A stretch of 31,358 nt of DNA from Colimorpha sp002372855 (GTDB lineage Bacteria > Bacteroidota > Bacteroidia > Bacteroidales > P3): NCBI GenBank assembly GCA_946621635.1, contig CAMOOR010000021.1, forward strand, positions 1 to 31,358, in the 5' to 3' direction. Position numbers and translations under genes: made by a program. The notes beneath the pieces are model-generated. The model was not told where the DNA came from, did not search any database, and saw only the letters and a program-made list of their open reading frames with translations. Positions within the stretch are counted from its first letter, which is position 1, and each line of letters begins with the position of its first letter. Shown here one piece after another: positions 15,536 to 22,555 of this stretch.

Positions 15536-15873
15536 AGCCGGTTGTTCTTGGGGAATATCACCGTCGGGGTCCAGTGTTTGGCCTCCTCGAAGTCCATGCT
15601 GGCATAGCTGGCGATGATGACCAGGCTGCCCACGGGGGCCTTGTGCGCCGCCGCTCCGTTGAGACAGATGACGCCGCTGCCGCGTTCGCCCTTGATGGCA
15701 TAGGTCGAGAAACGCTCGCCGTTGGTGATGTTGTATATGTCAACTTTCTCGTTCTCAATAATGTTGGCGGCTTCCATCAACGCTTCGTCTATCGTGATGC
15801 TGCCGATATAGTCGAGGTCGGCCTCGGTGACCGTCACTCGGTGGATTTTCGATTTCAGTACTTCTATAGTCAT
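15532..15873 (-). CDS. panD: Aspartate 1-decarboxylase
   Basis: The 113-aa proenzyme makes beta-alanine for pantothenate and coenzyme A. The self-cleavage site Gly24-Ser25 (YIGSITID) is present, giving a pyruvoyl group on the new N-terminus. The signatures YNITNGERFSTYAI and ICLNGAAAHKAPVGSLVIIASYA match the family, and length is typical. ATG 15873 is the canonical start; the frame stays open upstream through unrelated sequence. It lies 5 bp after the FxYQPRF-protein gene and overlaps the next gene. No other pan gene is seen nearby. Confidence 0.96.
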   Translation of the reverse strand: MTIEVLKSKIHRVTVTEADLDYIGSITIDEALMEAANIIENEKVDIYNITNGERFSTYAIKGERGSGVICLNGAAAHKAPVGSLVIIASYASMDFEEAKHWTPTVIFPKNNRL

Positions 15874-15878
15874 TGTTT

Positions 15879-16397
15879 TTAGAATATAATCCAATACAAT
15901 AGCAGGCACACCAGCAGGGTGTAGAGCATGATGCGGGTGGCGGGGATGGGTTTCATGTAGTCCTTGTCGGTCACGTCGAAGCGGCGCTTGATTTTCGACG
16001 AGCGTTGCTTGAAGTTGTGCATGCGCTCGGCGCCGTCCTTGGCGTCGGTGACGGCCGTGTCGGAGGCGAAGCGGGGCTGGTAGTTGAAGGTGGGCATCTC
16101 GCGTTTGCGGAAGAGGTCCTTCCACGTAAGGCCCTTGCCGCCGCGTTTCTCCTCGCGGTCCAGTTCGCGCACGCGCTGCTGGAAATAGGCCAGCTCGCCG
16201 TCCTCCACAGCCGTGCCTTCCGGCACCTCCGGAGCGTCCGCAGCGGTCGCGGAGTCCTGCGCCTCTTGCTCCAGCTCGCGCAGCATGCGCTCGTCGGCGT
16301 ACTTCTGTTTCAGCGCCTCCCACTTCTCCTTCTCGGGGTCGTAGAATCGAGGCTGGTAGCGGAACTGGCGCGGCTTGGGGGTGTAGAACATCGGCAT
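15879..16397 (-). CDS. Tail-anchored hypothetical protein with two FxYQPRF motifs
   Basis: This 172-aa protein is strongly charged and has one C-terminal membrane helix (about 153-171, TRIMLYTLLVCLLLYWIIF) with almost no residues after it, so it is probably tail-anchored in the inner membrane with the bulk in the cytoplasm. A motif F-x-Y-Q-P-R-F occurs twice (12-18 and 104-110), once after a basic start (MPMFYTPKPR) and once after the middle helix-rich part. A helical, Glu/Lys/Arg-rich region spans about 20-90. Similar proteins are widespread in Bacteroidetes but have no assigned role that I know of. Neighbours are 5 and 6 bp away. Confidence 0.7.
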   Translation of the reverse strand: MPMFYTPKPRQFRYQPRFYDPEKEKWEALKQKYADERMLRELEQEAQDSATAADAPEVPEGTAVEDGELAYFQQRVRELDREEKRGGKGLTWKDLFRKREMPTFNYQPRFASDTAVTDAKDGAERMHNFKQRSSKIKRRFDVTDKDYMKPIPATRIMLYTLLVCLLLYWIIF

Positions 16398-16403
16398 GGC
16401 TCG

Positions 16404-16952
16404 TCAATCGGTTATTACAAGGTTCATCTTTACATCGTGAGGCTCGGTGGGGATGGCGTCCATCATCTGGAAGTCGTAGGCCAGGCCGATCTTGGTGGCG
16501 TTGGGCGTCGACTTCAGCAGGCGGTCGTAGAATCCGCGGCCGCGGCCCATGCGGTTGCCCTCGCGGTCGAACGCCACGCCGGGCACGGCGATGAGCTCCA
16601 CCGCCGCGAGGTCGGTCCATTCCTCGCCCGCGGGCTCGCCGATGCCGAACTGCTCGCCGCTGACCATGCACTCAGGGCCCGTGTACTGCCGCAGCCGCAG
16701 GTCGTCGCCATCCACGCAGGGCAGCAGCACGGTCTTCTGCCGGTACCACTGCTCCACCATCTCGTGCGTCTGCACCTCGTCGGCCATCGACCAGTAGAGC
16801 AGCACCACCTTCGCCGCGGCGAACTGCGGGGTCTGCTCCAGGCGCTGCTGTATGACGCGGCTCCGGCGGAGTTTCTCCTCCGGCGGCACGGCACGCTTGC
16901 GCTCGCGCATCATCTTCCGAACTTCAGTCTTGTCCATCGTTCTGTCTTGCAT
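16404..16952 (-). CDS. 5-formyltetrahydrofolate cyclo-ligase
   Basis: The 182-aa enzyme converts 5-formyl-THF to 5,10-methenyl-THF using ATP, recovering stored folate. The signature GVAFDREGNRMGRGRGFYDRLL (ATP and folate binding) and the C-terminal DAIPTEPHDVKMNLVITD are diagnostic, and the N-terminus KTEVRKMMRERKRAVPPEEKLRRS is usual. Two starts are possible, ATG 16952 and ATG 16937; the first has a purine stretch GAAGGG nearby and gives five extra residues. It lies in the same direction as the DUF3127 gene, 46 bp downstream. Confidence 0.95.
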   Translation of the reverse strand: MQDRTMDKTEVRKMMRERKRAVPPEEKLRRSRVIQQRLEQTPQFAAAKVVLLYWSMADEVQTHEMVEQWYRQKTVLLPCVDGDDLRLRQYTGPECMVSGEQFGIGEPAGEEWTDLAAVELIAVPGVAFDREGNRMGRGRGFYDRLLKSTPNATKIGLAYDFQMMDAIPTEPHDVKMNLVITD

Positions 16953-16998
16953 TAAACCCTTCGCTTTTTTTCATCCCTCGGGATTCGGCTTGCGTCGC

Positions 16999-17451
16999 CT
17001 AGAACGGCAGGTCGTCGTCGGGCGAGGAGGCCATCTGCGGGGGCGCAGCGGCAAAACCGGGCTGCTGGGCGGCCGGAGCGGCGGGAGCGGCTGCCGGGGC
17101 GGCAGGCTGCTGTGCGCCAGCGGCGGCGGGGGCGCCGGCCCAGGCATAGCCTGCGGCGGGGGCGGCGGGCATCTGGCCCGGCACGAAAGGCTGTATGCGC
17201 GAAGCACGCAGGTCCGTGTACCACTTCTCGTTGAACTCGCGGCTCTCAGGGGTGAAGGTCACCTGCACAGGGGTGCCCATCGGGATATTCTTGGCCATGG
17301 CCACACGCTCCTCGCCGAAAGCCGTGAAGGCCACCTTGCGCGGATACTCGCCGTCGGTCTCGATAACAAAACCGCCACGCACCCAGGGGCCGCGGGCCGA
17401 TTCGCCCGACACTTCGGGCAGGAGCTGAATCAATTTGCCTGTGATTTCCAT
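16999..17451 (-). CDS. DUF3127 protein with SSB-like acidic C-terminal tip
   Basis: The 150-aa protein begins with a compact domain of about 90 residues (MEITGKLIQLLPEVSG..., then WVRGGFVIET, PRKVAFTAFGEERVAMA, GTPVQVTFTPESREFNEKWYTDLRASRI), the DUF3127 pattern found in Bacteroidetes. It has an OB-fold-like strand layout. An Ala/Pro/Gly/Gln-rich low-complexity linker (about 93-140) leads to DDDLPF at the very end. This closely resembles the DDDIPF tip by which single-stranded DNA-binding protein recruits repair and replication enzymes. A role on single-stranded DNA is therefore plausible. It is the first gene after a clear promoter at 17520-17550 and so heads the leftward operon. Confidence 0.85.
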   Translation of the reverse strand: MEITGKLIQLLPEVSGESARGPWVRGGFVIETDGEYPRKVAFTAFGEERVAMAKNIPMGTPVQVTFTPESREFNEKWYTDLRASRIQPFVPGQMPAAPAAGYAWAGAPAAAGAQQPAAPAAAPAAPAAQQPGFAAAPPQMASSPDDDLPF

Positions 17452-17519
17452 ATCTTGTCTTTTTGTATTTTTATTATTATCAATATCTTATGCTCCAGCC
17501 ATCGCCGGATGCAATTGTA

Positions 17520-17550
17520 CAAAAATAGGTAAAAATTTCCATCCCGCAAA
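17520..17550 (-). promoter_or_regulatory. Bacteroidetes-type promoter of the leftward operon
   Basis: On the minus strand TTTG (17547-17550) is followed, after exactly 19 bp, by TATTTTTG (17520-17527), matching the Bacteroides TTTG / TAnnTTTG consensus. It lies 69 bp before the DUF3127 start codon and could drive up to thirteen genes. Confidence 0.75.
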
Positions 17551-17587
17551 ATATTTTTATCAACACCCCGACACCTACCCGAGAGGT

Positions 17588-17711
17588 ACATAATTCGGCA
17601 TTTCTTATATTGTTCTTATATCGTTCTTATATCGTTCTCATATACTTCTCATATACTTCTTATATTTAGTATATAAGAACTATATGAGAAGTATATGAGA
17701 ACGATATGAGA
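17588..17711. repeat. 11-bp inverted tandem array with leader ACATAATTCGGC
   Basis: After a leader ACATAATTCGGC (17588-17599), six 11-bp units of the type TTCTTATATCG or TTCTCATATAC run from 17602 to 17667. Four units of the reverse-complementary type (such as AGTATATGAGA) run from 17668 to 17711. The arms fold back on each other around TTAG, giving a long near-perfect hairpin. The same leader and unit start (CTTCTCATATAG) appear at 31334-31358, at the window edge. This is a repeat family, not a single accident. Confidence 0.85.
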
Positions 17712-17743
17712 AGGGTGCTCTTTGGTGGGTGTTTAGGGGGGCG

Positions 17744-17871
17744 TAGAGTTGTAGAGTCGTAGAGGGGTAGAGTTGTAGAGGGGTAGGGGTGTAGGGTCGT
17801 AGAGTCGTAGAGTTGTAGAGGGGTAGAGTTGTAGAGGGGTAGGGGTGTGGGGTCGTAGAGTTGTAGGGGGT
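17744..17871. repeat. 8-bp tandem array (TAGAGTTG / TAGAGGGG)
   Basis: Fifteen contiguous 8-bp units, mostly TAGAGTTG, TAGAGTCG, TAGAGGGG and TAGGGGTG, fill 17744-17863 with a partial unit after. A higher-order period of seven units (56 bp) is visible: units 3-6 recur unchanged as units 10-13. The reverse strand shows long open frames made of Tyr/Asp/Ser/Thr/Pro/Leu repeats, which are artefacts. It lies directly upstream of the corA promoter. Confidence 0.85.
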
Positions 17872-17886
17872 GGCGATAAAAAAAAG

Positions 17887-17915
17887 TTGGAAATTGGATT
17901 TTTTTTGTATCTTTG
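17887..17915 (+). promoter_or_regulatory. Bacteroidetes-type promoter of corA
   Basis: TATCTTTG (17908-17915) matches the TAnnTTTG -7 element, with TTGG at 17887-17890 as a weak -33 element 17 bp upstream. It ends 59 bp before the corA ATG and starts just after the 8-bp array. Confidence 0.65.
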
Positions 17916-17973
17916 CAAATTGAACCAATAAGTTTACTCGAATGTAGAATCTTGATTACCAAGGAGGTGTTAT

Positions 17974-18903
17974 ATGATTGAAACGATACAGTACAAGTCA
18001 ATCCGATGGCTTGACATCACCAATCCGAGTGAGGACGACTACAATCTGCTGTTGGATGAATACCATTTCCACCCCTTGGATATCGAGGACTGCCGCGGCA
18101 CCAACCAGCGGCCGAAGATAGACGAGTATGACGACTATTATTTCCTTATCCTCCATTTCCCCTATTTCGACAAGGGGAACAAGTTTATCCGTATCCGGGA
18201 GGTGAAAATCTTCTGGGGGCGCGATTTCATCATCACCGTGGGCAAGGCGCACTGGGTGGTGAAGAAGTTCTTCGAGGAGATTCAGGAAGACCTGCAGGAG
18301 GGCGACGAGGAGACGCAGGAGATGATGGCCTCGAGCGACCAGCTGCTCTACCACATCCTCAACCGCCTGATGCTGGAAACCAACACGTTGGTGCAGCGCG
18401 TGGGCGCCGAGGTGGACCTCATCAACTACGACATTTTCAACAAGCGCGCGCGCTCCATCATCGAGCAGATTTCCGTCACGCGGCGCAACACCATTCTGCT
18501 CAACACCACCTTCAAGCCCCAGCTGCGCGTGCTCCACATGTTCGAGAGCGGCGGCATCAAGGGCTTTGTCGACCCCGAGGTGCTGGATATGGAAGACTAC
18601 TGGGGCAACATTCTGGACCAGTACCAGAAGATGTTCGACTCCATCGAGGATTTCGGCGAGTTGATCGAGGGTCTGTCGCAGACGTTCGACTCGTTGCTGA
18701 CCAACCGCACCAACGACATTATGCGCGTGCTGACCTACTTCTCGACCATCATGCTTCCGCTGACGGTGGTGGCCAGCCTCTTCGGCATGAATGTGGATTT
18801 CCCGTTCACGACGAGCACCACGGCTTTCTGGGTCATCATCGGCGTGATGGTGCTGATGATTGTGGGCCTGATGTTTGTCTTCCGCAAGATGACGGGACGG
18901 TAG
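17974..18903 (+). CDS. corA: CorA-family magnesium/cobalt transporter
   Basis: The 309-aa protein has a large N-terminal cytoplasmic domain (about 1-245) with a long acidic helix region, then two membrane helices at the C-terminus. The first helix ends in the selectivity motif Gly271-Met272-Asn273 (ASLFGMNVDFP), diagnostic of CorA, followed by a second helix and a short basic tail (RKMTGR). The family forms pentameric Mg2+ channels in the inner membrane. The start ATG is preceded, with 6 bp between, by AGGAGG (17962-17967), an unusually strong Shine-Dalgarno sequence for this phylum. It is monocistronic, bounded by repeats on the left and a terminator on the right. Confidence 0.94.
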   Translation: MIETIQYKSIRWLDITNPSEDDYNLLLDEYHFHPLDIEDCRGTNQRPKIDEYDDYYFLILHFPYFDKGNKFIRIREVKIFWGRDFIITVGKAHWVVKKFFEEIQEDLQEGDEETQEMMASSDQLLYHILNRLMLETNTLVQRVGAEVDLINYDIFNKRARSIIEQISVTRRNTILLNTTFKPQLRVLHMFESGGIKGFVDPEVLDMEDYWGNILDQYQKMFDSIEDFGELIEGLSQTFDSLLTNRTNDIMRVLTYFSTIMLPLTVVASLFGMNVDFPFTTSTTAFWVIIGVMVLMIVGLMFVFRKMTGR

Positions 18904-18906
18904 TTT

Positions 18907-18938
18907 CAGTTATGAGTTAAGAGTTATGAGTTAAGAGT
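18907..18938. repeat. GTTATGAGTTAAGA repeat, second copy
   Basis: Two tandem copies of GTTATGAGTTAAGA lie directly after the corA stop codon. The same unit makes the gene junction at 646-676 and appears inverted at 31304-31331. Confidence 0.8.
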
Positions 18939-18973
18939 GGGTTCTGCTGTTGTGGAGCCGTATAGAAACAAAA

Positions 18974-18998
18974 AAAGCCACCCTCGAGGGGTGGCTTT
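18974..18998. terminator. Bidirectional intrinsic terminator between corA and exbD
   Basis: AAAGCCACCC (18974-18983) and GGGTGGCTTT (18989-18998) pair perfectly around TCGAG. The stem has T-rich sequence after it on the plus strand and a TTTTTT run on the minus strand, so it can end both the rightward corA and the leftward exb transcripts. Confidence 0.85.
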
Positions 18999-19029
18999 CT
19001 GTTTGTAGGGTGAGGATTGACCGTAGGGC

Positions 19030-19506
19030 TTATTTGCTTATACGGGCACCTTTGGAGGCGTTGTAGAAGATACGGAGGGCACCGGCCTTGCGGAGTTCCT
19101 GCTTGATGTCGGTGATCAGACCCATGCGCACCTGTTTGTCGGCCTTGATGGCGGTGGTGAGCTGGGCGCGCTCGTCTTCGCGGCGCTGCTGGCGCTCGTC
19201 TTCGACGAAAGCGATGATGTCGGACACCTCGGAAATCTGGTCGTTGAGCTGGATACGGGGTTCGGTACCGTATTTCTTCTGTTGGTCTTGTATAGGCACA
19301 CCAACGTTGATGTAGCTCACGAGGCTTTTCTTGGCCAGTTTAGTCACTTCGGAACCTTGGGGAGGGATAATCTTCACGTAGAGGGAGCTCTCGCGCATGG
19401 TGGTGATGACCATGAAGAAGAACAGGAGCATGAAGATGATATCGCTCATGGAGCCCATGTTGAGGGCGGGCGTTTCTTTAGCTTTCTTACCAGTAAAACG
19501 TGCCAT
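19030..19506 (-). CDS. exbD: ExbD/TolR-family energy-transduction protein (second copy)
   Basis: The 158-aa protein has a short cytoplasmic N-terminus, one membrane helix (about 22-38) beginning with the conserved Asp22 (MGSMSDIIFMLLFFFMVIT), and a periplasmic domain. With ExbB it forms the proton channel that powers TonB-dependent transport. The ATG overlaps the stop of the preceding exbD by one base (TAATG), and AGGAGGT lies 5 bp before the ATG. It is the last gene of the cluster, followed by the terminator at 18974-18998. Confidence 0.93.
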   Translation of the reverse strand: MARFTGKKAKETPALNMGSMSDIIFMLLFFFMVITTMRESSLYVKIIPPQGSEVTKLAKKSLVSYINVGVPIQDQQKKYGTEPRIQLNDQISEVSDIIAFVEDERQQRREDERAQLTTAIKADKQVRMGLITDIKQELRKAGALRIFYNASKGARISK

Positions 19507-20075
19507 TATTTACCTCCTATCTTTGTGGGCTCGGCCTCGGAGATAGCCATGGGGATGGCGGTCTCGACGGCTTTGCGTTGTGGTTCACTAAGGTCGGCAT
19601 AGTGTTTGCCGAAGCGGGCGGTAGCCAGTTCGTCGCGCATTTCGGTGATGGCGGCAGTCAGCTCGTTCTGCACTTGCAGGTACATGTCGTAGGAAGTACC
19701 GCGGTCGTTGCGGAGGGAGATGACGCCTTTGGAAACGTCGTATGTGCCGAGGAGGTCGATCTGGGTCGGGGTCTTCTCGGGCATGTGGGAGAGGTTGTTG
19801 GGGTTGCCGAGGAATTCCTTGGCACGGTCCTTCAAGTCCTCAATGCGGCCGTACTCGGTGTTGAAGAGCAAACGGTCGTCCTTGTTGACCATCACTACAA
19901 AGATATTGCGCTCGTGAACATCTGGGGCTTCTGCGTCCTCAGGCAGGGGAGGAGGCAGCTTACGTGCGATACCCATATCGGAGTTGATGTTGGAGACCAT
20001 CAGGAAGAAGGCCAGCAGCAGGAACGAGATATCGGACATCGAACTTGTATTTAATCCAGGAGTCTTGCGAGCCAT
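19506..20075 (-). CDS. exbD: ExbD/TolR-family energy-transduction protein (first copy)
   Basis: The 189-aa protein carries the proton-carrying Asp15 at the start of its only helix (SSMSDISFLLLAFFLMVS), then a Pro-rich stretch (KLPPPLPEDAEAPD) and a periplasmic domain. A C-terminal extension (about 155-189, FGKHYADLSEPQRKAVETAIP) makes it longer than enterobacterial ExbD, as often in Bacteroidetes. Two different ExbD proteins with one ExbB is a regular arrangement in this phylum. It lies 3 bp after the 4-TM gene. Confidence 0.93.
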   Translation of the reverse strand: MARKTPGLNTSSMSDISFLLLAFFLMVSNINSDMGIARKLPPPLPEDAEAPDVHERNIFVVMVNKDDRLLFNTEYGRIEDLKDRAKEFLGNPNNLSHMPEKTPTQIDLLGTYDVSKGVISLRNDRGTSYDMYLQVQNELTAAITEMRDELATARFGKHYADLSEPQRKAVETAIPMAISEAEPTKIGGK

Positions 20076-20078
20076 ATC

Positions 20079-20555
20079 TTATTTCTTTTTTAACGATTTT
20101 GCGATTTCGGCATAGATGATGCAGCCGGCGGCGCCGATCACGAGGATGTAGACGAGGATGCAGGCTGCGCCGATGAGTTTGGAGGTACCTTCGGTGGTAC
20201 CGCTCTTCTCCATCAGGGCGGGGGTGACGTCGTCGCCCTTGGCCAGCAGGAAGGCAGCCAGGCAGGCTACGATGGCGATGCCGAGGATGATGAAGAACTT
20301 CTTCGCATAGCCGGGGACGGTTTTGAAGCGGTCGGCCAGCTTGATGCAGAGGAAGATGATGATGGCAACGATGGAGATGGCCACCAGGGCGACGAGGATC
20401 CAGTAGATGGTGTCGAAGAGACCACCTGCTTTGACGTCGGCCAGGGTCTTCACATCGCTGCCGTTGTTCATGGCAAAGACGATAGCCAGCACGAAGCACA
20501 GCAGGGCGATGCCAAGACCAACGAAAGTGATGAGTTTATCTGTTTTTTCTTTCAT
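20079..20555 (-). CDS. Four-helix membrane protein of the exb cluster
   Basis: The 158-aa protein has four predicted membrane helices (about 9-28, 48-70, 86-104 and 126-150), short loops and a basic tail (AKSLKKK). No catalytic motif or known domain is recognised. Its place between exbB and exbD suggests it is part of, or assembles with, the ExbBD motor; similar small membrane proteins occur at this place in other Bacteroidetes. Its start region is covered by one arm of an inverted repeat (20557-20570 with 20606-20620), so its translation may be controlled. Confidence 0.75.
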   Translation of the reverse strand: MKEKTDKLITFVGLGIALLCFVLAIVFAMNNGSDVKTLADVKAGGLFDTIYWILVALVAISIVAIIIFLCIKLADRFKTVPGYAKKFFIILGIAIVACLAAFLLAKGDDVTPALMEKSGTTEGTSKLIGAACILVYILVIGAAGCIIYAEIAKSLKKK

Positions 20556-20556
20556 G

Positions 20557-20620
20557 ATTGTTTCTCTTTTAATGTTAATGTTTAACGTTTAACCGTTTCC
20601 CGTTCAAAAGAGAAAGCAAT
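20557..20620 (-). promoter_or_regulatory. Intercistronic hairpin covering the 4-TM gene ribosome-binding site
   Basis: ATTGTTTCTCTTTT (20557-20570) is complementary to AAAAGAGAAAGCAAT (20606-20620) with a one-base bulge and a 35-nt loop. On the transcript, the distal arm is the purine-rich sequence directly before the 4-TM start codon, and the proximal arm touches the exbB stop codon. It could adjust the ratio of ExbB to downstream proteins by RNA processing or by ribosome occlusion. Confidence 0.55.
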
Positions 20621-21447
20621 TATTTGTGGTATTTCACGAGGATGTCCATGAAGGAGATGCTGCCATCTTCCATCTGGTCGACAAGGCTCTCGATTTTGGT
20701 GAGGATGTAGTTGTAGAAAATCTGAAGGATGATAGCGACGATAAGACCGAAGATGGTGGTCAACAGAGCCACTTTCATACCGCCGGCGACGACGGTCGGG
20801 CTGATGTCACCAGCGACCTCGATGTCATCGAAGGCCTGGACCATACCGACAACGGTGCCGAGGAATCCGAAGGAGGGAGCAAGGGCGATGAACAGGCCGA
20901 TCCAGGTGAGGTTGTTCTCGAGGCGGGCCATCTGGACACCACCGTAGCTGGTGACGGCTTTTTCAACGTTCTCCAGGCCCTGGTCCATACGGTCGAGGCC
21001 CTGGTAGAAGATGCTGGCGACGGGGCCGCGGGTGTTGCGGCAGAGTTCCTTGGCGGCCTCATAGTTGCCGCTCTTGACGTTGTCCTCAATGCCGTTGAGG
21101 AGCTTCTTGACGTTGGTGGTGGCCATGTTGAGGTAGAGGATACGCTCGATGACGAGGGCCATACCGAAAATAAGGCAGAGGAGCACGGGGGTCATCCAGC
21201 CGGCACCACCCTGGATGTACTTCTCTTTGAGCACCTGGTGGAAGGACTTGGTGGTCTCTTCGGCAGCGGGGGCTGCAGTCTCTTCGGCAGCGGTCTCGGC
21301 GACGGCTTCTGCGGGGGCAGCGCTGTCGGCGGTAGCGGCAACCTGTTCGGTGGCTTCAGTCGTTGTGGCATCCTGTGCCATCACGCCATTGAAGTTGGCA
21401 AATGTCAATAATCCTACTATTGACATCACAGCAAATACTTTTTTCAT
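20620..21447 (-). CDS. exbB: ExbB/TolQ/MotA-family proton channel protein
   Basis: The 275-aa protein has an N-terminal signal-like helix (MKKVFAVMSIVGLLTFANFNGVMAQ), an Ala/Glu-rich stretch (26-65) and then the family's three helices at about 84-104, 181-203 and 226-248. Conserved features include GAGWMTPVLLCLIFGMALVIERILYL, WIGLFIALAPSFGFLGTVVGMVQAF and the last helix ALLTTIFGLIVAIILQIFYNY. It forms the pentameric part of the ExbB-ExbD motor that energises TonB-dependent receptors. The extra N-terminal segment is usual in Bacteroidetes members. A typical promoter lies upstream at 21510-21540. Confidence 0.95.
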   Translation of the reverse strand: MKKVFAVMSIVGLLTFANFNGVMAQDATTTEATEQVAATADSAAPAEAVAETAAEETAAPAAEETTKSFHQVLKEKYIQGGAGWMTPVLLCLIFGMALVIERILYLNMATTNVKKLLNGIEDNVKSGNYEAAKELCRNTRGPVASIFYQGLDRMDQGLENVEKAVTSYGGVQMARLENNLTWIGLFIALAPSFGFLGTVVGMVQAFDDIEVAGDISPTVVAGGMKVALLTTIFGLIVAIILQIFYNYILTKIESLVDQMEDGSISFMDILVKYHK

Positions 21448-21509
21448 GTTGTGTTACTTTGTTGATTATTAATTTATTGTTTGTAATTCCGTTGTTTTAT
21501 TTCAATGTG

Positions 21510-21540
21510 CAAATATACACCTTTTTTCTAATTCCACCAA
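21510..21540 (-). promoter_or_regulatory. Bacteroidetes-type promoter of exbB
   Basis: On the minus strand TTGG (21537-21540) is followed after 19 bp by TATATTTG (21510-21517), a good TAnnTTTG element. It lies 62 bp before the exbB start codon. Confidence 0.7.
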
Positions 21541-21546
21541 AAAATA

Positions 21547-22530
21547 TCATTTTTTTCTTCCATTTAGTGTTTCCATGAGTTCGCGGAGAGGTGTTTTTCG
21601 GGGTTCGTCGGCATGGATTCCGTCGAGTTCTTTGCGGGCGGTTTCAAACTCGTCGGCGATGGCTTTTTCGATGGCGTTTTTGAGGTTCATGGCTTGGTAG
21701 AGTGCCAGGACCCGGCGCACTTTTTCTTCTTCGTCCATGTTGTCCTTGGCGGCGAAGAGGGCCAGGAGTTCTTTCCGCTGCTCTTCGTTGGCGTATTTCA
21801 GGGCCGTCAGCGGGAGGAAGGATATCTTGTTGTCGCGGATGTCCTGTCCGGTTTTTTTGCCGAAGACGGCGGTGTCGCCGTAGCCGTCCAGCAGGTCGTC
21901 CTGCATCTGGAAGGCGAGGCCGAGGTGGATGCCGAAGGCGTAGAGGCGTTCGACCTCGTCGGCGGGGGCGCCGGCATACAGGGCACCTATCTTCAGGGCC
22001 CCGGCGAGCAGCACGGCGGTTTTCTGGCGTATCATGTCCATGTAGTTGTCGATGCTGACGTTGGCCAGGCCCATGCGTTCGAAGTTCATGTCTTTCTGTT
22101 GCCCTTCGCACACTTCGATGGCGGTCTCGTTGAAGCATTGCAGGATTACCTGCAGTTTAGGTGTGGATTGGCGGAGGAAATAGCGCCAGGCGAGGGCGAA
22201 CATGGTGTCGCCGCTGAGGATGGCGGTGTTCTCGTCCCATTTGGTGTAGACTGTGGGCTGGCCGCGGCGCAGGGGCGAGCGGTCCATGAGGTCGTCGTGG
22301 AGGAGGGTGAAGTTGTGGAAGGTCTCGATGCCGAGGGCTGCATTGCGCACCTGCTGCTCGTCGCCGCCGAAAAGGGCGTTGGCCATCAGGAGCATGGTGG
22401 GGCGAATGCGTTTGCCGCCCAGGCGCAGGGTGTATTCGATGGGGGCGTAGAGTTCGCGCGGTTCGGCGATGAATTGTTCGGCGTCGAAGATGGCGCCTAC
22501 CTTGTCGAGATAGTATTTTATATTGTTCAT
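21547..22530 (-). CDS. Polyprenyl (isoprenyl) diphosphate synthase
   Basis: The 327-aa enzyme condenses isopentenyl diphosphate with an allylic diphosphate. The first Asp-rich motif is DDLMD at 79-83, followed by RSPLRRGQPT. The second is DDLLD at 211-215 in FQMQDDLLDGYGD, and GGKRIRP (38-44) binds substrate. Product length cannot be fixed from sequence: the residues before the first motif (FHNFTLLHDD) allow a geranyl-, farnesyl- or geranylgeranyl-type product, the last being usual for this Bacteroidetes group. It is the last gene of the valS transcript, 25 bp after the TPR gene. Confidence 0.93.
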   Translation of the reverse strand: MNNIKYYLDKVGAIFDAEQFIAEPRELYAPIEYTLRLGGKRIRPTMLLMANALFGGDEQQVRNAALGIETFHNFTLLHDDLMDRSPLRRGQPTVYTKWDENTAILSGDTMFALAWRYFLRQSTPKLQVILQCFNETAIEVCEGQQKDMNFERMGLANVSIDNYMDMIRQKTAVLLAGALKIGALYAGAPADEVERLYAFGIHLGLAFQMQDDLLDGYGDTAVFGKKTGQDIRDNKISFLPLTALKYANEEQRKELLALFAAKDNMDEEEKVRRVLALYQAMNLKNAIEKAIADEFETARKELDGIHADEPRKTPLRELMETLNGRKK

Positions 22531-22555
22531 TAGTTTTAATTACTGATAATACTGT

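Noticed and set aside
15874..16671. Upstream extension of panD to a 379-codon frame
   Set aside because: The added part is Arg/Gly/Ala-rich shadow of two other genes; panD's own start at 15873 gives the exact family length and cleavage site.
17602..17871. CRISPR array
   Set aside because: Units of 11 and 8 bp are contiguous, without unique spacers, and no cas genes are near.
17666..18001. Minus-strand frames of 61-111 codons with Tyr/Asp/Ser/Thr/Pro/Leu repeats
   Set aside because: They are translations of the 8-bp tandem DNA array, which is open in several frames because its unit lacks stops.
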